64,000 nt of DNA from Novosphingobium sp. FKTRR1. Lineage in GTDB: Bacteria; Pseudomonadota; Alphaproteobacteria; Sphingomonadales; Sphingomonadaceae. Both the position numbers and the translations under genes were made by a program. Within the stretch, counting starts at the first letter, position 1, and each line of letters opens with the position of its first letter. Under the pieces are notes generated by a model. The model searched no databases. It worked only from the letters and a program-made list of their open reading frames with translations, and was not told the origin of the DNA. Shown here piece by piece: positions 21,323 to 29,378 of this stretch. The stretch lies in assembly GCF_020404405.1 (NCBI RefSeq), contig NZ_JAIZDA010000011.1, positions 62,001-126,000 of the forward strand, read 5' to 3'.

Positions 21323-21326
21323 GGCT

Positions 21327-22400
21327 TCAGGCTCGCTCGACCGTGCCGTCGCGGACCTGCCAGATGGCGGCCGCGGCGGAAAGGCCGTCGAACGGGGCGA
21401 GTTCGGTGCCGGTCATCCACACTTGCGCGCCCGATGCGCCCAGCCGCTCGTAAAGCGCGGCGCGGCGCAGCGGGTCGAGGTGCGCGGCGATCTCGTCAAG
21501 CAGCAGCAGGCGCGGCCGATCACCGGCTGCTAGGGCTGCATGGGCCAGGACGATGGCGATCAGCATGGCCTTCTGTTCGCCGGTCGAGCAATCGGCAGCC
21601 GGGGCTGCCTTGGCCGAAAGGATCACGTGCAGGTCGTCGCGATGCGGGCCGTTGAGGGTCCGTCCTGCGGCGCGGTCGCGTCGGCGGTTCTGGCGCAAGG
21701 CGTCGCGCAAGGCGTCGGCCATCGGCGGCAGTTCGGCGGCATAAGTGAGCGTCGGACGGGCAAACGGCGCGTCGGGCTGCGCTTCCAGCCCCGCACCCAG
21801 CGCCGCAACCATCGCGCTGCGCGAGGCTGCGATGGTGCTGCCGGTTTCGGCCAGTTGCGCCTCCAGCGCGTCGAGCCAGGCGGGGTCGGGCTCGACCGGA
21901 TCGGTCAGCAGGCGATTGCGTTCGCGCAATGCGGTTTCATAGCGCGCAGCGGTGCGGGCATGGCCTGGCTCGATGGCCAGCACCAGTCGGTCGAGAAAGC
22001 GCCGGCGGCCGCTCGCGCCCTCGCTGAACAGGCGGTCCATCGCCGGGGTCAGCCAGGTCAGAGCGAGCCATTCGGCGAGCCGCGTGGCCGGACCCTCAGC
22101 GCCGTTGATCCGCACGGTGCGGCGGCCCGGCGCTTGCGGACTGGTGGCGGTGCCGATGGCGATTGCGCCGTGCTCGAGTTCGGCAGCCACGGCAAAGCCG
22201 CCGTCGCCTGTGTGACCGGCCATCTCGGCGGCCTGTGCCCGGCGCAAGCCCCGGCCCGGTGCCAGCAGGCTGATCGCTTCAAGGATGTTGGTCTTGCCCG
22301 CGCCATTCTCGCCGACCAGCACATTGAAACGCGCGGTGTCCTCTAGCCGGGTGGCGGCGTGGTTGCGAAAATGGCGCAAGGTCAGGCGGGTAAGGGCCAT
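21327..22400 (-). CDS. recF: DNA replication and repair protein RecF
   Basis: 357 residues, standard length. SMC-like ATPase: Walker [10 protein letters not shown] near residue 31, signature region ([18 protein letters not shown]) and Walker [15 protein letters not shown]-terminus [12 protein letters not shown] is typical. It loads RecA at gaps with RecO and RecR. Here it is not next to dnaA-dnaN or gyrB, unlike in many bacteria. A 29-base gap separates it from pspF upstream in the same direction. Confidence 0.95.
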   Translation of the reverse strand: MALTRLTLRHFRNHAATRLEDTARFNVLVGENGAGKTNILEAISLLAPGRGLRRAQAAEMAGHTGDGGFAVAAELEHGAIAIGTATSPQAPGRRTVRINGAEGPATRLAEWLALTWLTPAMDRLFSEGASGRRRFLDRLVLAIEPGHARTAARYETALRERNRLLTDPVEPDPAWLDALEAQLAETGSTIAASRSAMVAALGAGLEAQPDAPFARPTLTYAAELPPMADALRDALRQNRRRDRAAGRTLNGPHRDDLHVILSAKAAPAADCSTGEQKAMLIAIVLAHAALAAGDRPRLLLLDEIAAHLDPLRRAALYERLGASGAQVWMTGTELAPFDGLSAAAAIWQVRDGTVERA

Positions 22401-22429
22401 GGGCGGGATTTTGTCTGAAGTGCCGGGCG

Positions 22430-23521
22430 TCAGGCGCTGGCAGCGCGGTCGAGCAAGCCATGCTTTTTCAGGCAGTGGCGCAACTGATCGTAAGTCAGCC
22501 CCAAGCCTTTGGCGGTCTGCCGCTGGTTGAAGCGGTTGCGCGCAAGGTGGTGCTCCAGAATGGCGCGCTCATGCCCGTCGACCGCGCTGCGCAAGTCCTC
22601 GATTGCGTCGAAATCGTGGGTGGGGCCGGTCGATGGGGCAGGTGTCTGTTGGGGCGCCGCAGGCTCGGGCGGAGCGGGCCGCAGGTCGGCCGCCGGGGAG
22701 GCGTGCGGCTGGTCGGGCTGGGCGCCGCGCATCGACGCGGTGGGCTTCCAAGGGCTGTCGAAGGGATCGAATTGCACCGCGCCGACCGGAGCGTCAGGGT
22801 TGTCCCAGCGATAGACCGCGCGCTCCACCACATTGCGCAATTCGCGCACGTTGCCCGGCCATGGCCATGTTTCGAAGGCATCCTGCACGGCGTCGGAAAA
22901 ACCGGGCCAGCGGTCCCACTGCAGTTCGGCGGCCATGCGTCGGCCAAAGTGGTTGGCCAGCACCGCCACGTCACCTTCGCGTACCCGCAGCGGGGGCAGG
23001 GTGATGACCTCGAAACTCAGCCGGTCGAGCAGGTCGGCGCGAAACCTGCCCTGTTCGGCAAGGCGGGGCAGATCCTCGTTGGTGGCCGCCACAATCCGCA
23101 CATCGACCCGCAAGGGGCGGCTGGCGCCGATGCGGGTGACCTCGCCATATTCGACCGCGCGCAGCAAACGCTCCTGCGCGCCCATCGACAGGTTGCCCAG
23201 TTCGTCAAGGAACAGCGTGCCCTTGTCGGCTTCCTCGAACCGACCCGCGCGCGCGCGGGTGGCGCCGGTGAAGGCGCCCGCCTCATGCCCGAACAGTTCC
23301 GCCTCGATCAGGGTTTCGGGCAAAGCGGCGCAATTGAGCGTGACCAGCGGCTCCTGCCAGCGGGTCGACAGGCGGTGGAGCCGTTCGGCGATCAGTTCCT
23401 TGCCGGTGCCGCGCTCGCCGATCACCAGTACGGGGCGGCGCATGGGCGCGGCGCGGCTGGCGCGCTCCACCGCATCGAGGAACGCACCCGATTGTCCGAT
23501 GAACTGGGCTTCGCGATCCAT
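22430..23521 (-). CDS. pspF: Sigma-54 enhancer-binding activator PspF
   Basis: 363 residues. It has no N-terminal sensory domain and begins directly with the AAA+ domain, as PspF does. Visible: Walker A GERGTGKE, sigma-54 contact loop GAFTGA, Walker [11 protein letters not shown], and the arginine finger region in [12 protein letters not shown] Pro-rich linker (about residues 265-305) leads to a Fis-type helix-turn-helix ([28 protein letters not shown]). It drives the divergent psp operon; GGAGGGA precedes the ATG. In the known system PspA binds and inhibits PspF until envelope stress releases it. Confidence 0.93.
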   Translation of the reverse strand: MDREAQFIGQSGAFLDAVERASRAAPMRRPVLVIGERGTGKELIAERLHRLSTRWQEPLVTLNCAALPETLIEAELFGHEAGAFTGATRARAGRFEEADKGTLFLDELGNLSMGAQERLLRAVEYGEVTRIGASRPLRVDVRIVAATNEDLPRLAEQGRFRADLLDRLSFEVITLPPLRVREGDVAVLANHFGRRMAAELQWDRWPGFSDAVQDAFETWPWPGNVRELRNVVERAVYRWDNPDAPVGAVQFDPFDSPWKPTASMRGAQPDQPHASPAADLRPAPPEPAAPQQTPAPSTGPTHDFDAIEDLRSAVDGHERAILEHHLARNRFNQRQTAKGLGLTYDQLRHCLKKHGLLDRAASA

Positions 23522-23636
23522 CCGTCCCTCCGTTGTACCAACGTGTAGCGTAATCCGCCAAGGTTGCGCAAGAATTCCCAGCCATATTCGCCGAGCTTAT
23601 GGGCTGAAATGGCGGAAATCCGTGCTTTCGCAGGTT

Positions 23637-23652
23637 TGGCACACCCTTTGCT
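23637..23652 (+). promoter_or_regulatory. Sigma-54 (-24/-12) promoter of the psp operon
   Basis: TGGCAC, five bases, TTGCT: an exact match to the sigma-54 core, with GG at 23638-23639 and GC at 23650-23651. It is divergent from pspF, which encodes the matching activator. A TCCGCCA/TGGCGGA pair (23554 and 23610) upstream is a candidate PspF enhancer site. The first downstream gene starts at 23710. Confidence 0.9.
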
Positions 23653-23709
23653 ATACCATGGGCAACACCACTGGACGCCGCCTTCGAGCGAAACCCACGG
23701 AGACCGACC

Positions 23710-23883
23710 ATGTACACCGCCCGCTTCTTTTCGACCCCGCTTGGCCGCGCCGCGCTGGTCAGCATCCTCGCTCTGGCGGCGCTCAACTGCATCGCGCTCA
23801 CCCGCCAGATCAACAATGGCCAGATCGACCTCGTGCCGCATGTCTATGCTTCGGCCGCAGCGATCACCGGCGAGCCCGCTTGA
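23710..23883 (+). CDS. 57-aa single-helix membrane protein, first gene of the psp operon
   Basis: ATG 23710 is preceded by GGAG at 8 bases and lies 58 bases after the sigma-54 promoter. The product begins MYTARFFSTPLGRAAL and has one hydrophobic helix (ALVSILALAALNCIAL) with a short polar tail ending HVYASAAAITGEPA. I do not recognise a family. Position directly behind the sigma-54 promoter and ahead of pspA makes it a stress-induced inner-membrane peptide. It was easy to miss because of its size. Confidence 0.7.
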   Translation: MYTARFFSTPLGRAALVSILALAALNCIALTRQINNGQIDLVPHVYASAAAITGEPA

Positions 23884-24029
23884 CCATGGTGCTCGAACCC
23901 GTATCCAACGGGGGTCGCCCCCATTCGCGCTTCGACAGCGAAGTCGAGGGGCTGCGCCAGAGGGCCGAGTTTTCCACTTCACCGGGTGCGACCGGCCAAT
24001 CGCGCCCCACCACGTACGGAGTCAACCTG

Positions 24030-24716
24030 ATGGGCATCTTCTCGCGGACGCGCGACATCATTGCCGCCAATTTCAACGACCTGCTCGACAAGGCGGATGA
24101 TCCGTCCAAGATGATCCGGATGATCATCATGGAGATGGAAGAAACGCTGGTCGAAGTTCGGGCCTCGGCGGCGCGCACCATTGCCGACCAGAAGGAGATG
24201 CTCCGCCACGTCGCCAAGCTGCAAGGACTGCAGGCCGACTGGTCGGACAAGGCGCAACTGGCGCTGTCCAAGAACCGCGAGGATCTGGCGCGTGCAGCGC
24301 TGGTCGAGCGCCAGAAGGCGACCGACATGGCCGACCAGCTCAAGTCCGAAGTGACGGTGCTGGATGATGCGATGCGCGCCTATGAGGCCGACATCGAAAA
24401 GTTGCAGACCCGTCTGCGCGAAGCTCGCAGTCGGCAGACCGCCATCGCCGCCCGGCTCGAAAGCGCCGAGAACCGCGTGCGGCTGCGCAGCCTGCTGACC
24501 AATGAGCGGGTGGACGAGGCGCTGGCCCGCTTCGACCAGCTCGAACGTCGGGTGGACTATGCCGAAGGTCGCGCCGATGCGTTGAACCTGGCTGAAAAGT
24601 CGACGCCGTCGCTGGCCGATGAGATCGCCGCGCTGGCCGGGCAGGACAAGATCGACGAGGAACTGGCCGCGATGAAACGTGCGCTGGGCAAGTCCGACCA
24701 GAACGGGGAAGGCTGA
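24030..24716 (+). CDS. pspA: Phage shock protein A (IM30/ESCRT-III family)
   Basis: 228 residues from the ATG at 24030 (MGIFSRTRDIIAANFND), preceded by ACGGAG; the longer open frame upstream is not used because the MGIFSR start is the family's. Nearly all helical with long coiled coil: the amphipathic N-terminal helix, DPSKMIRMIIMEMEETLVEVR, and heptads through SAENRVRLRSLL to the end. PspA assembles on damaged inner membrane and also restrains PspF. Followed 3 bases later by pspB. Confidence 0.95.
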   Translation: MGIFSRTRDIIAANFNDLLDKADDPSKMIRMIIMEMEETLVEVRASAARTIADQKEMLRHVAKLQGLQADWSDKAQLALSKNREDLARAALVERQKATDMADQLKSEVTVLDDAMRAYEADIEKLQTRLREARSRQTAIAARLESAENRVRLRSLLTNERVDEALARFDQLERRVDYAEGRADALNLAEKSTPSLADEIAALAGQDKIDEELAAMKRALGKSDQNGEG

Positions 24717-24719
24717 GCC

Positions 24720-25043
24720 GTGGAGGACATTCTTGTTCCGATCGGCGTCACGGCCATGCTGTTCGTCGCGCTGCCGTGGGTCATCCTGCATTACGTCACG
24801 CGCTGGAAAACCGCCGCCACCCTGACCTCGGGCGATGAGGCGCTGCTGGAGGAGCTGTATCAGCTTGCTCGCCGCCTTGACGAGCGGATGGACACGGTCG
24901 AGCGGCTGGTGGCGGCCGACAACCCGGACTTCCGCCCGGCGCGCGTGCTGGCCGACAAGGATACCGACAATCAGAAGCTGCGCGAGCTGGACCGTCTGCT
25001 CGCCGAGACACGCCTGGCCGACAAAGGGGGGATCAGCAAATGA
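24720..25043 (+). CDS. pspB: Phage shock protein B-like bitopic membrane protein
   Basis: 107 residues with GTG start, 3 bases after pspA. One N-terminal helix (VPIGVTAMLFVALPWVILHYVTRW) is followed by a cytoplasmic helix with LARRLDERMDTVERLVAADNPDFR, close to the PspB C-terminal pattern. An extra 30-residue tail makes it longer than enterobacterial PspB (about 74 residues). It acts with PspC to sense envelope stress and recruit PspA. Stop overlaps the pspC start. Confidence 0.85.
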   Translation: MEDILVPIGVTAMLFVALPWVILHYVTRWKTAATLTSGDEALLEELYQLARRLDERMDTVERLVAADNPDFRPARVLADKDTDNQKLRELDRLLAETRLADKGGISK

Positions 25044-25414
25044 GCGCTGTGCGGACGCGGTTCTATCGCGACAAGGTCAATGGCAAGTTCATGGGCGTGT
25101 GCGCCGGGATTGCCGACTACACCGGGATCGATGCCTTGTGGGTGCGGCTGGGGTTCCTGATCGCCGCCTTCTCGATGGGCTGGCCGTTCCTGATCTACTT
25201 CGCCTTTGGCATGCTGGCGGACAAGAAGCCCGCTTCGTTGTACGGCGACCGGCAGGAAGAGCGTTTCTGGCAAGGCGTGCGCCAGTCACCGGCGCGCACC
25301 GCCCGCGAAGTGCGCTCCAGTTTCCGTGACATCGACCGCCGTCTGGCCGAAGTCGAACACTTCTATGTTTCGGGCAATCCGCGCCTTTCGGCCGAGATCG
25401 AAAAGCTGCGCTGA
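25040..25414 (+). CDS. pspC: Phage shock protein C
   Basis: 124 residues. PspC domain at the N-terminus: FYRDKVNGKFMGVCAGIADYTGIDALWVRLGF, then a membrane helix (LIAAFSMGWPFLIYFAFGMLA). The C-terminal half is a cytoplasmic or periplasmic helical tail (SFRDIDRRLAEVEHFYVSGNPRLSAEIEKLR) of the leucine-zipper type known in PspC. ATGA overlap with pspB indicates coupled expression of the BC pair. Confidence 0.92.
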   Translation: MSAVRTRFYRDKVNGKFMGVCAGIADYTGIDALWVRLGFLIAAFSMGWPFLIYFAFGMLADKKPASLYGDRQEERFWQGVRQSPARTAREVRSSFRDIDRRLAEVEHFYVSGNPRLSAEIEKLR

Positions 25415-25470
25415 ACCCCGGGTCGCCGGGGCAAAAATGGCCAAGGGCTTGGCCGACAGGGGAAATCACC

Positions 25471-25761
25471 ATGGACCACGGTACATTGGCGCTGCTGATA
25501 CCGCTTGCGCCGTTCATGCTGGGGGGCTTTGCCATCTGGATGCGACACCAGCGCAAGATGGAAGAGATCCGCGCCCGCTCCACCGTCGACATCGCCGGGC
25601 AACATGCCCTCCAGACTCAGGCGCTCGAAGAGCGGGTACGGGTGCTGGAACGCATCGTCACCGACAAGGGTTACGACGTGGCGGCACAGATTGAGGCTTT
25701 GCGCGATGTGCGTCGGCTCGATGATACCTCGGCCACTGAGCAGAGCGGGAGGGTGCAATGA
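25471..25761 (+). CDS. PspB-like small membrane-anchored coiled-coil protein 1
   Basis: 96 residues with good ribosome site (AGGGGAAA). N-terminal membrane helix (LALLIPLAPFMLGGFAIWM), then a charged helix with EERVRVLERIVTDKGYD and QIEALRD. The motif ERxxxLERIVTD plus IEALR recurs in the next three genes and resembles the pspB segment DERMDTVERLVAADNP. It is 56 bases after pspC and overlaps the next gene by 4, so the set is probably the distal part of the psp operon. No function is established. Confidence 0.75.
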   Translation: MDHGTLALLIPLAPFMLGGFAIWMRHQRKMEEIRARSTVDIAGQHALQTQALEERVRVLERIVTDKGYDVAAQIEALRDVRRLDDTSATEQSGRVQ

Positions 25762-26102
25762 GCCTGCCTGCTGAAGTGATCACGCAATTGCCGCTGGTCG
25801 GCATCGGTATCGTGGTCGCCCCCCTGGCGTGGGTGGCAGGGTGGGTCCATCTGACCCGCATGCGCATCAAGCACGGCTATCCGCTTGATGGCGTTTGGGG
25901 GCAGGCGCTCCATCCCAAGGGGCCCGATGTCGCAACGCAGGAACGGCTGGCGCTGCTGACCGGCGAGAACGCCCAGTTGCGTGCGGAACTGGGCGCGGTG
26001 AAGGACCGGCTCGCCAATGTCGAACGCATTGTCACCGACAGCGGCTATTCGCTGACCCGCGAAATCGAGGCGCTGCGGCTGGGCGGAGGTGCCCCGCAAT
26101 GA
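25758..26102 (+). CDS. PspB-like small membrane-anchored coiled-coil protein 2
   Basis: 114 residues. N-terminal helix (LPLVGIGIVVAPLAWVAGWVHL), a middle segment rich in Gly and Pro (HGYPLDGVWGQALHPKG) not present in the other paralogues, then a coiled coil with KDRLANVERIVTDSGY and EIEALRL. ATGA overlap on both sides ties it to its neighbours. Likely inner-membrane, with the coiled coil in the cytoplasm by analogy to PspB. Confidence 0.72.
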   Translation: MSLPAEVITQLPLVGIGIVVAPLAWVAGWVHLTRMRIKHGYPLDGVWGQALHPKGPDVATQERLALLTGENAQLRAELGAVKDRLANVERIVTDSGYSLTREIEALRLGGGAPQ

Positions 26103-26398
26103 GCCCGGTTGAGCTGCTGGCGCTGGCGTTCATCGTCGTCGGGCTGCCGGTGACGCTGGGCATCGGCGGCGATGTCTACAAGCGCCGCCTGGCCTTCAAG
26201 GAGCGGCAACTGGACATGCTGTCGCGCCAGAACGCGGCGCAGGCCGCGCAAGCGGCGGCCCACACCGAACGGCTTGAACAGCGGCTGCGCGTGCTCGAAC
26301 GCATCGTCACCGACCGCAGCATGGGACTTGCCGCGCAGATCGAGGACTTGCGCGAACCGGTCGCAGAGCATCGCGCAGAGGATCTCAAGGTCAATTGA
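26099..26398 (+). CDS. PspB-like small membrane-anchored coiled-coil protein 3
   Basis: 99 residues. N-terminal helix (VELLALAFIVVGLPVTLGI) is followed by a Lys/Arg stretch and an Ala/Gln-rich helix (MLSRQNAAQAAQAAAHTERL) leading into EQRLRVLERIVTDRSMG and QIEDLRE. Starts in an ATGA overlap with the previous gene. Same architecture as its neighbours. Confidence 0.72.
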   Translation: MSPVELLALAFIVVGLPVTLGIGGDVYKRRLAFKERQLDMLSRQNAAQAAQAAAHTERLEQRLRVLERIVTDRSMGLAAQIEDLREPVAEHRAEDLKVN

Positions 26399-26441
26399 GG
26401 CCGCGTTTCGCGCGCGACCAAACGAGTTGGAGTTGCTGAAA

Positions 26442-26681
26442 ATGAGTTTCTGGACTGCTGTGGTCGCGATCGTTGCGATCATCGCCATCGCCAATTTGCG
26501 CCGCCATCGCCTGCAAGCGGGCTGGGACCGGACGCTGCCGGTCGCTGGAACGGACAATGTGGCGCTCGAACGCGAAGTGATCGAACTGCGCCGCCGGGTC
26601 GAAGTGCTCGAACGCATCATCACCGACCAGCGCGGCAGCCAGAAGCTGGCCGACGAGATCGAGGCGCTCCGCCAGAATTGA
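26442..26681 (+). CDS. PspB-like small membrane-anchored coiled-coil protein 4
   Basis: 79 residues, the shortest and closest in size to classical PspB. Start ATG 26442 with TTGGAG upstream; the open frame extends further 5' but that part overlaps gene 3 and lacks a start signal. N-terminal helix (FWTAVVAIVAIIAIANL), then RRRVEVLERIITDQRGS and DEIEALRQN at the very end. Separated from gene 3 by 43 bases. Confidence 0.72.
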   Translation: MSFWTAVVAIVAIIAIANLRRHRLQAGWDRTLPVAGTDNVALEREVIELRRRVEVLERIITDQRGSQKLADEIEALRQN

Positions 26682-26745
26682 AGGCAATGGGGGCAGTATG
26701 CGCCCCAAGGCTTGAGGCTGGGCGCGGCTCTGCTAAAGCCGCGCG

Positions 26746-27156
26746 ATGCGCAGCCTCGATGACATCCGCGAAGAATATGAATTCCTTGACGGCGATGAAC
26801 GCTATCGCCTGTTGATCGAACTGGGGCGCGAGCTGGAACCGATGCCCGATGCGCTGAAAACCGATGCCACACTGGTGCGCGGCTGTTCGGCCAGCGTCTG
26901 GGTCTATCCGGTCCAGCAGGCCGAGGCCGGATTGCACTTTCTGGCCGACAGCAATGCCGCGATCACCAAGGGCATCGTCGCGCTGGTGCTGGCCGCAGTG
27001 CAGGATCGCCCGGCGACCGAAGTCGCGCAGACCGATATCGCCGAACGGCTGGCTCCGTTCGACTTGAAGAACCAGCTTTCGTCAAACCGCACCCAGGGCG
27101 TGCCCAACATGATCGCGCTGGTCCGCGAACATGCGGCGCGGCTGGCCGCCGGGTAG
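26746..27156 (+). CDS. sufE: Cysteine desulfuration protein SufE
   Basis: 136 residues. SufE fold with the acceptor cysteine in LVRGCSASVWVYP (about residue 47), which takes the persulfide from SufS for Fe-S assembly, and the C-terminal NQLSSNRTQGVPNMI segment typical of the family. It stands apart from a suf operon here. No ribosome site is visible; an 8-bp GC hairpin (26722-26744) ends one base before the ATG and may end the upstream transcript or mask the start. Confidence 0.92.
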   Translation: MRSLDDIREEYEFLDGDERYRLLIELGRELEPMPDALKTDATLVRGCSASVWVYPVQQAEAGLHFLADSNAAITKGIVALVLAAVQDRPATEVAQTDIAERLAPFDLKNQLSSNRTQGVPNMIALVREHAARLAAG

Positions 27157-27168
27157 GCGCTGACGACG

Positions 27169-27516
27169 ATGCGCCCGCTCTGGACCCTTGCGGGCCTGAC
27201 CTTTGTCGGCATCGGCGCGGTGGGGGCGTTCCTGCCCTTGCTGCCGACGGTGCCGTTCCTGCTGCTGGCGCTGTTCTGCTTTGCGCGGGGCAATCCGGCG
27301 TGGGAGCAACGCTTGCTCGACCACCCCAAGTGGGGGCCGCCGCTGGTGGAATGGCGCCAGCGCCGGGCTATCCCGCGCCGCGCCAAGATCGCCGCGCTAT
27401 CGACGATGGCCGCTTCGGTGGCGATCACCGCGATCTCGCTGGGCTGGCCCTGGGTGCTGATCCCCGCCGGAGTCATGGCGCTGAGCGGATCATGGATATG
27501 GACCCGTGCGGAATAA
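27169..27516 (+). CDS. YbaN/DUF454 family membrane protein
   Basis: 115 residues with the DUF454 signature: VGAFLPLLPTVPFLLLALFCFARG, then LDHPKWGPPLVEWRQRRAIPRRAK, and C-terminal helices. Inner-membrane protein of unknown function. It follows sufE by 12 bases in the same direction and is probably co-transcribed. Confidence 0.88.
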   Translation: MRPLWTLAGLTFVGIGAVGAFLPLLPTVPFLLLALFCFARGNPAWEQRLLDHPKWGPPLVEWRQRRAIPRRAKIAALSTMAASVAITAISLGWPWVLIPAGVMALSGSWIWTRAE

Positions 27517-27531
27517 TGGGGGCGCACTGAA

Positions 27532-28338
27532 GTGGCCGGAATGAAGATCGCCGCGCTGTATCGCTATCCGGTCAAGTCGCTGGGTGCGCAGGAGCTGGCC
27601 GAGGTTGCGGTCACGCCGCGCGGGCTTGCGGCGGATCGCCGTTGGCTCGTGACCAATCCGCAAGGGCGCTTCGTCACACGGCGCGAACTGTCCGGCATGG
27701 CGCTGATCGGCGCGGAGCATGAAGATGGCGTGCTCATCCTGCGCGACAACCAAGGCGCCGCCTTGCGCGTGGCCGAACCCGTGGCGGACACCGCACCGCA
27801 GACAGTTACCGTCTGGCGCGACCCGGTCGCGGCCCTTCCTGCCGGGCACGACGCCGACGACTGGTTGAGCGAACGATTGGGGCGGCCCTTGCGCCTGTTC
27901 CATATGCCCGATGCATCGCACCGTGCGGTCGATCCCGACTATGGCGCTGCGGGAGACGAGGTCAGCTTCGCCGATGGCTTCCCGCTGCTGATCACCACGA
28001 CCGCCTCGCTCGCCGCGCTCAACGCGCGGCTGGACGATCCGGTGGAAATGGCGCGGTTCCGTCCCAACATCGTGCTTGATGGTGTGGATGAGGCTTTTGC
28101 CGAGGATGGCTGGCGGGCTTTGCAAATCGGCGGTTTGCGGTTGCGCGTGGTCAAGCCGTGCACCCGCTGCGTGGTCACCACGCAGCATCCGCTGACGGGC
28201 GAGTCGCTGGGCAATGAACCCTTGCGCACGTTGAAGGCGATGGGCCGGGTGTGGGAACGCCAGCCAATCTTCGGCCAGAATGCCATTCCCGATGGGGCAG
28301 GGCGCATCGCGGTGGGCGATGCGGTAGCCGTCCTCTAA
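27532..28338 (+). CDS. MOSC domain protein (YcbX/MOSC_N type)
   Basis: 268 residues from GTG 27532, which has GGGGGCG at a suitable distance; ATG 27541 is the alternative. The N-terminal MOSC_N barrel (ALYRYPVKSLGAQELAEVAV, GLAADRRWLV) is followed by a MOSC domain with the conserved cysteine in KPCTRCVVTTQHPLTGE and RPNIVLDG. MOSC proteins carry sulfur or reduce N-hydroxylated compounds with Mo cofactor (YcbX, mARC). Without a ferredoxin domain it would need a separate electron donor. The stop overlaps the convergent gene. Confidence 0.87.
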   Translation: MAGMKIAALYRYPVKSLGAQELAEVAVTPRGLAADRRWLVTNPQGRFVTRRELSGMALIGAEHEDGVLILRDNQGAALRVAEPVADTAPQTVTVWRDPVAALPAGHDADDWLSERLGRPLRLFHMPDASHRAVDPDYGAAGDEVSFADGFPLLITTTASLAALNARLDDPVEMARFRPNIVLDGVDEAFAEDGWRALQIGGLRLRVVKPCTRCVVTTQHPLTGESLGNEPLRTLKAMGRVWERQPIFGQNAIPDGAGRIAVGDAVAVL

Positions 28339-28754
28339 CCGCGTCGCGCTCGCATCGACGCGACGCCAAACGCCAGCGCAATGCCGACCGCAGCGCCCCA
28401 CAACACTGCCCCTGCGGCCAGTCGCACTTGCAGGTCATCCGTGCCGTACAGCGTCGGCCAGAACGCCACGGCGCTGCCATCGCAGAACATCGCGACCACC
28501 GTCGCCAGCGTATAGCCGGGCACGATCTGCGCGGGCGCAAGGCGCGCCAACCTTTCCAGCGCCAGAACGAAGGGCAGGGTGCCAGGTACTGTCAGCGCAT
28601 AACCGATGACCGAGGCGGTTCCGCCGAGCAGTCCGTGCGCGTTGAGCGTGCCCAGCAGCAACGCGGCGGCGAACCACACCACGATCCCGGCGACAGACAG
28701 GATCAGGCACTGTTGGCCTGACAGGCGAACGGCGGCAAGCGGATCTGCAGGCAT
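28335..28754 (-). CDS. Four-helix membrane protein divergent from a TetR regulator
   Basis: 139 residues from ATG 28754, with GGAGG 7 bases upstream. Four hydrophobic segments (CLILSVAGIVVWFAAALLLG, VIGYALTVPGTLPFVLAL, YTLATVVAMFCDGSAVAFW, GAVLWGAAVGIALAFGVA). I do not recognise the family. The shared operator region makes it the probable target of the TetR protein, so a transporter-like or stress role is possible. Confidence 0.72.
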   Translation of the reverse strand: MPADPLAAVRLSGQQCLILSVAGIVVWFAAALLLGTLNAHGLLGGTASVIGYALTVPGTLPFVLALERLARLAPAQIVPGYTLATVVAMFCDGSAVAFWPTLYGTDDLQVRLAAGAVLWGAAVGIALAFGVASMRARRG

Positions 28755-28774
28755 GGCATGTCCTCCAACGAATC

Positions 28775-28818
28775 TGTAGCACTCGCTACAGTTGTATACT
28801 CGTGTAGCGAGTGCTACA
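28775..28818. promoter_or_regulatory. Duplicated TetR operator in a divergent promoter
   Basis: TGTAGCACTCGCTACA (28775-28790) and TGTAGCGAGTGCTACA (28803-28818) are exact reverse complements, and each half is itself a TGTAGC-N4-GCTACA palindrome. A TATACT box (28795-28800) lies between them. The pair sits between the membrane protein gene and the TetR gene; two regulator dimers could bind and shut both promoters. Confidence 0.85.
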
Positions 28819-28826
28819 AGTCCCCC

Positions 28827-29378
28827 ATGGCAAAAAGAGAACATGCCCGCGATGCGCTGGAGCAGCGGCTGGCCGCGCACGTGCTGGCCCATGGCCTTGG
28901 CCAGACCAGCTTGCGCCAGTTGGCGGCGGCGGCGGGTACCAGCGACCGGATGTTGCTCTATTACTTCGCCGACAAGGCCGATCTGCTCGGCACGGTGCTG
29001 GCCCGGCTGGCGGCGGACATGTCGGCCATGCTTGAGGCGGCGCTGCCGACGGGGGCGACGCTTTCGGCAGGGGCCCTGTTTCGCCTGACCGCGCAGGCCG
29101 CGCTCCAGCCGACGCTGCGACCCTACATGGAGCTATGGGCCGAAATCGCCGCCGAGGCCGGGCGCGGCATCTCGCCGTTCAAGGCGATTGCCGATGCCAT
29201 CGCGCAAGGATTTCAGGCCTGGGCTGAGGCGCGGCTGGCCGAACCCGATCCGCAGCGCCGCGCGGAACTGGCGTCCTTGCTGATCGTCGCGGTCGATGGT
29301 GCGGCGCTGCTGGCTCCGCTCGATGATGGGCGGATTACCGCGCGTGCCACCGCGGCGCTGGCGGCGTTGCTGGATTAA
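28827..29378 (+). CDS. TetR family transcriptional regulator
   Basis: 183 residues from ATG 28827, directly after the operator (8 bases), so the leader is very short. N-terminal helix-turn-helix: LGQTSLRQLAAAAGTSDRMLLYYFADKADLL. The C-terminal ligand and dimer domain is Ala/Leu-rich. It probably represses itself and the divergent membrane protein gene. The effector is unknown. Its stop overlaps the crtZ stop. Confidence 0.9.
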   Translation: MAKREHARDALEQRLAAHVLAHGLGQTSLRQLAAAAGTSDRMLLYYFADKADLLGTVLARLAADMSAMLEAALPTGATLSAGALFRLTAQAALQPTLRPYMELWAEIAAEAGRGISPFKAIADAIAQGFQAWAEARLAEPDPQRRAELASLLIVAVDGAALLAPLDDGRITARATAALAALLD

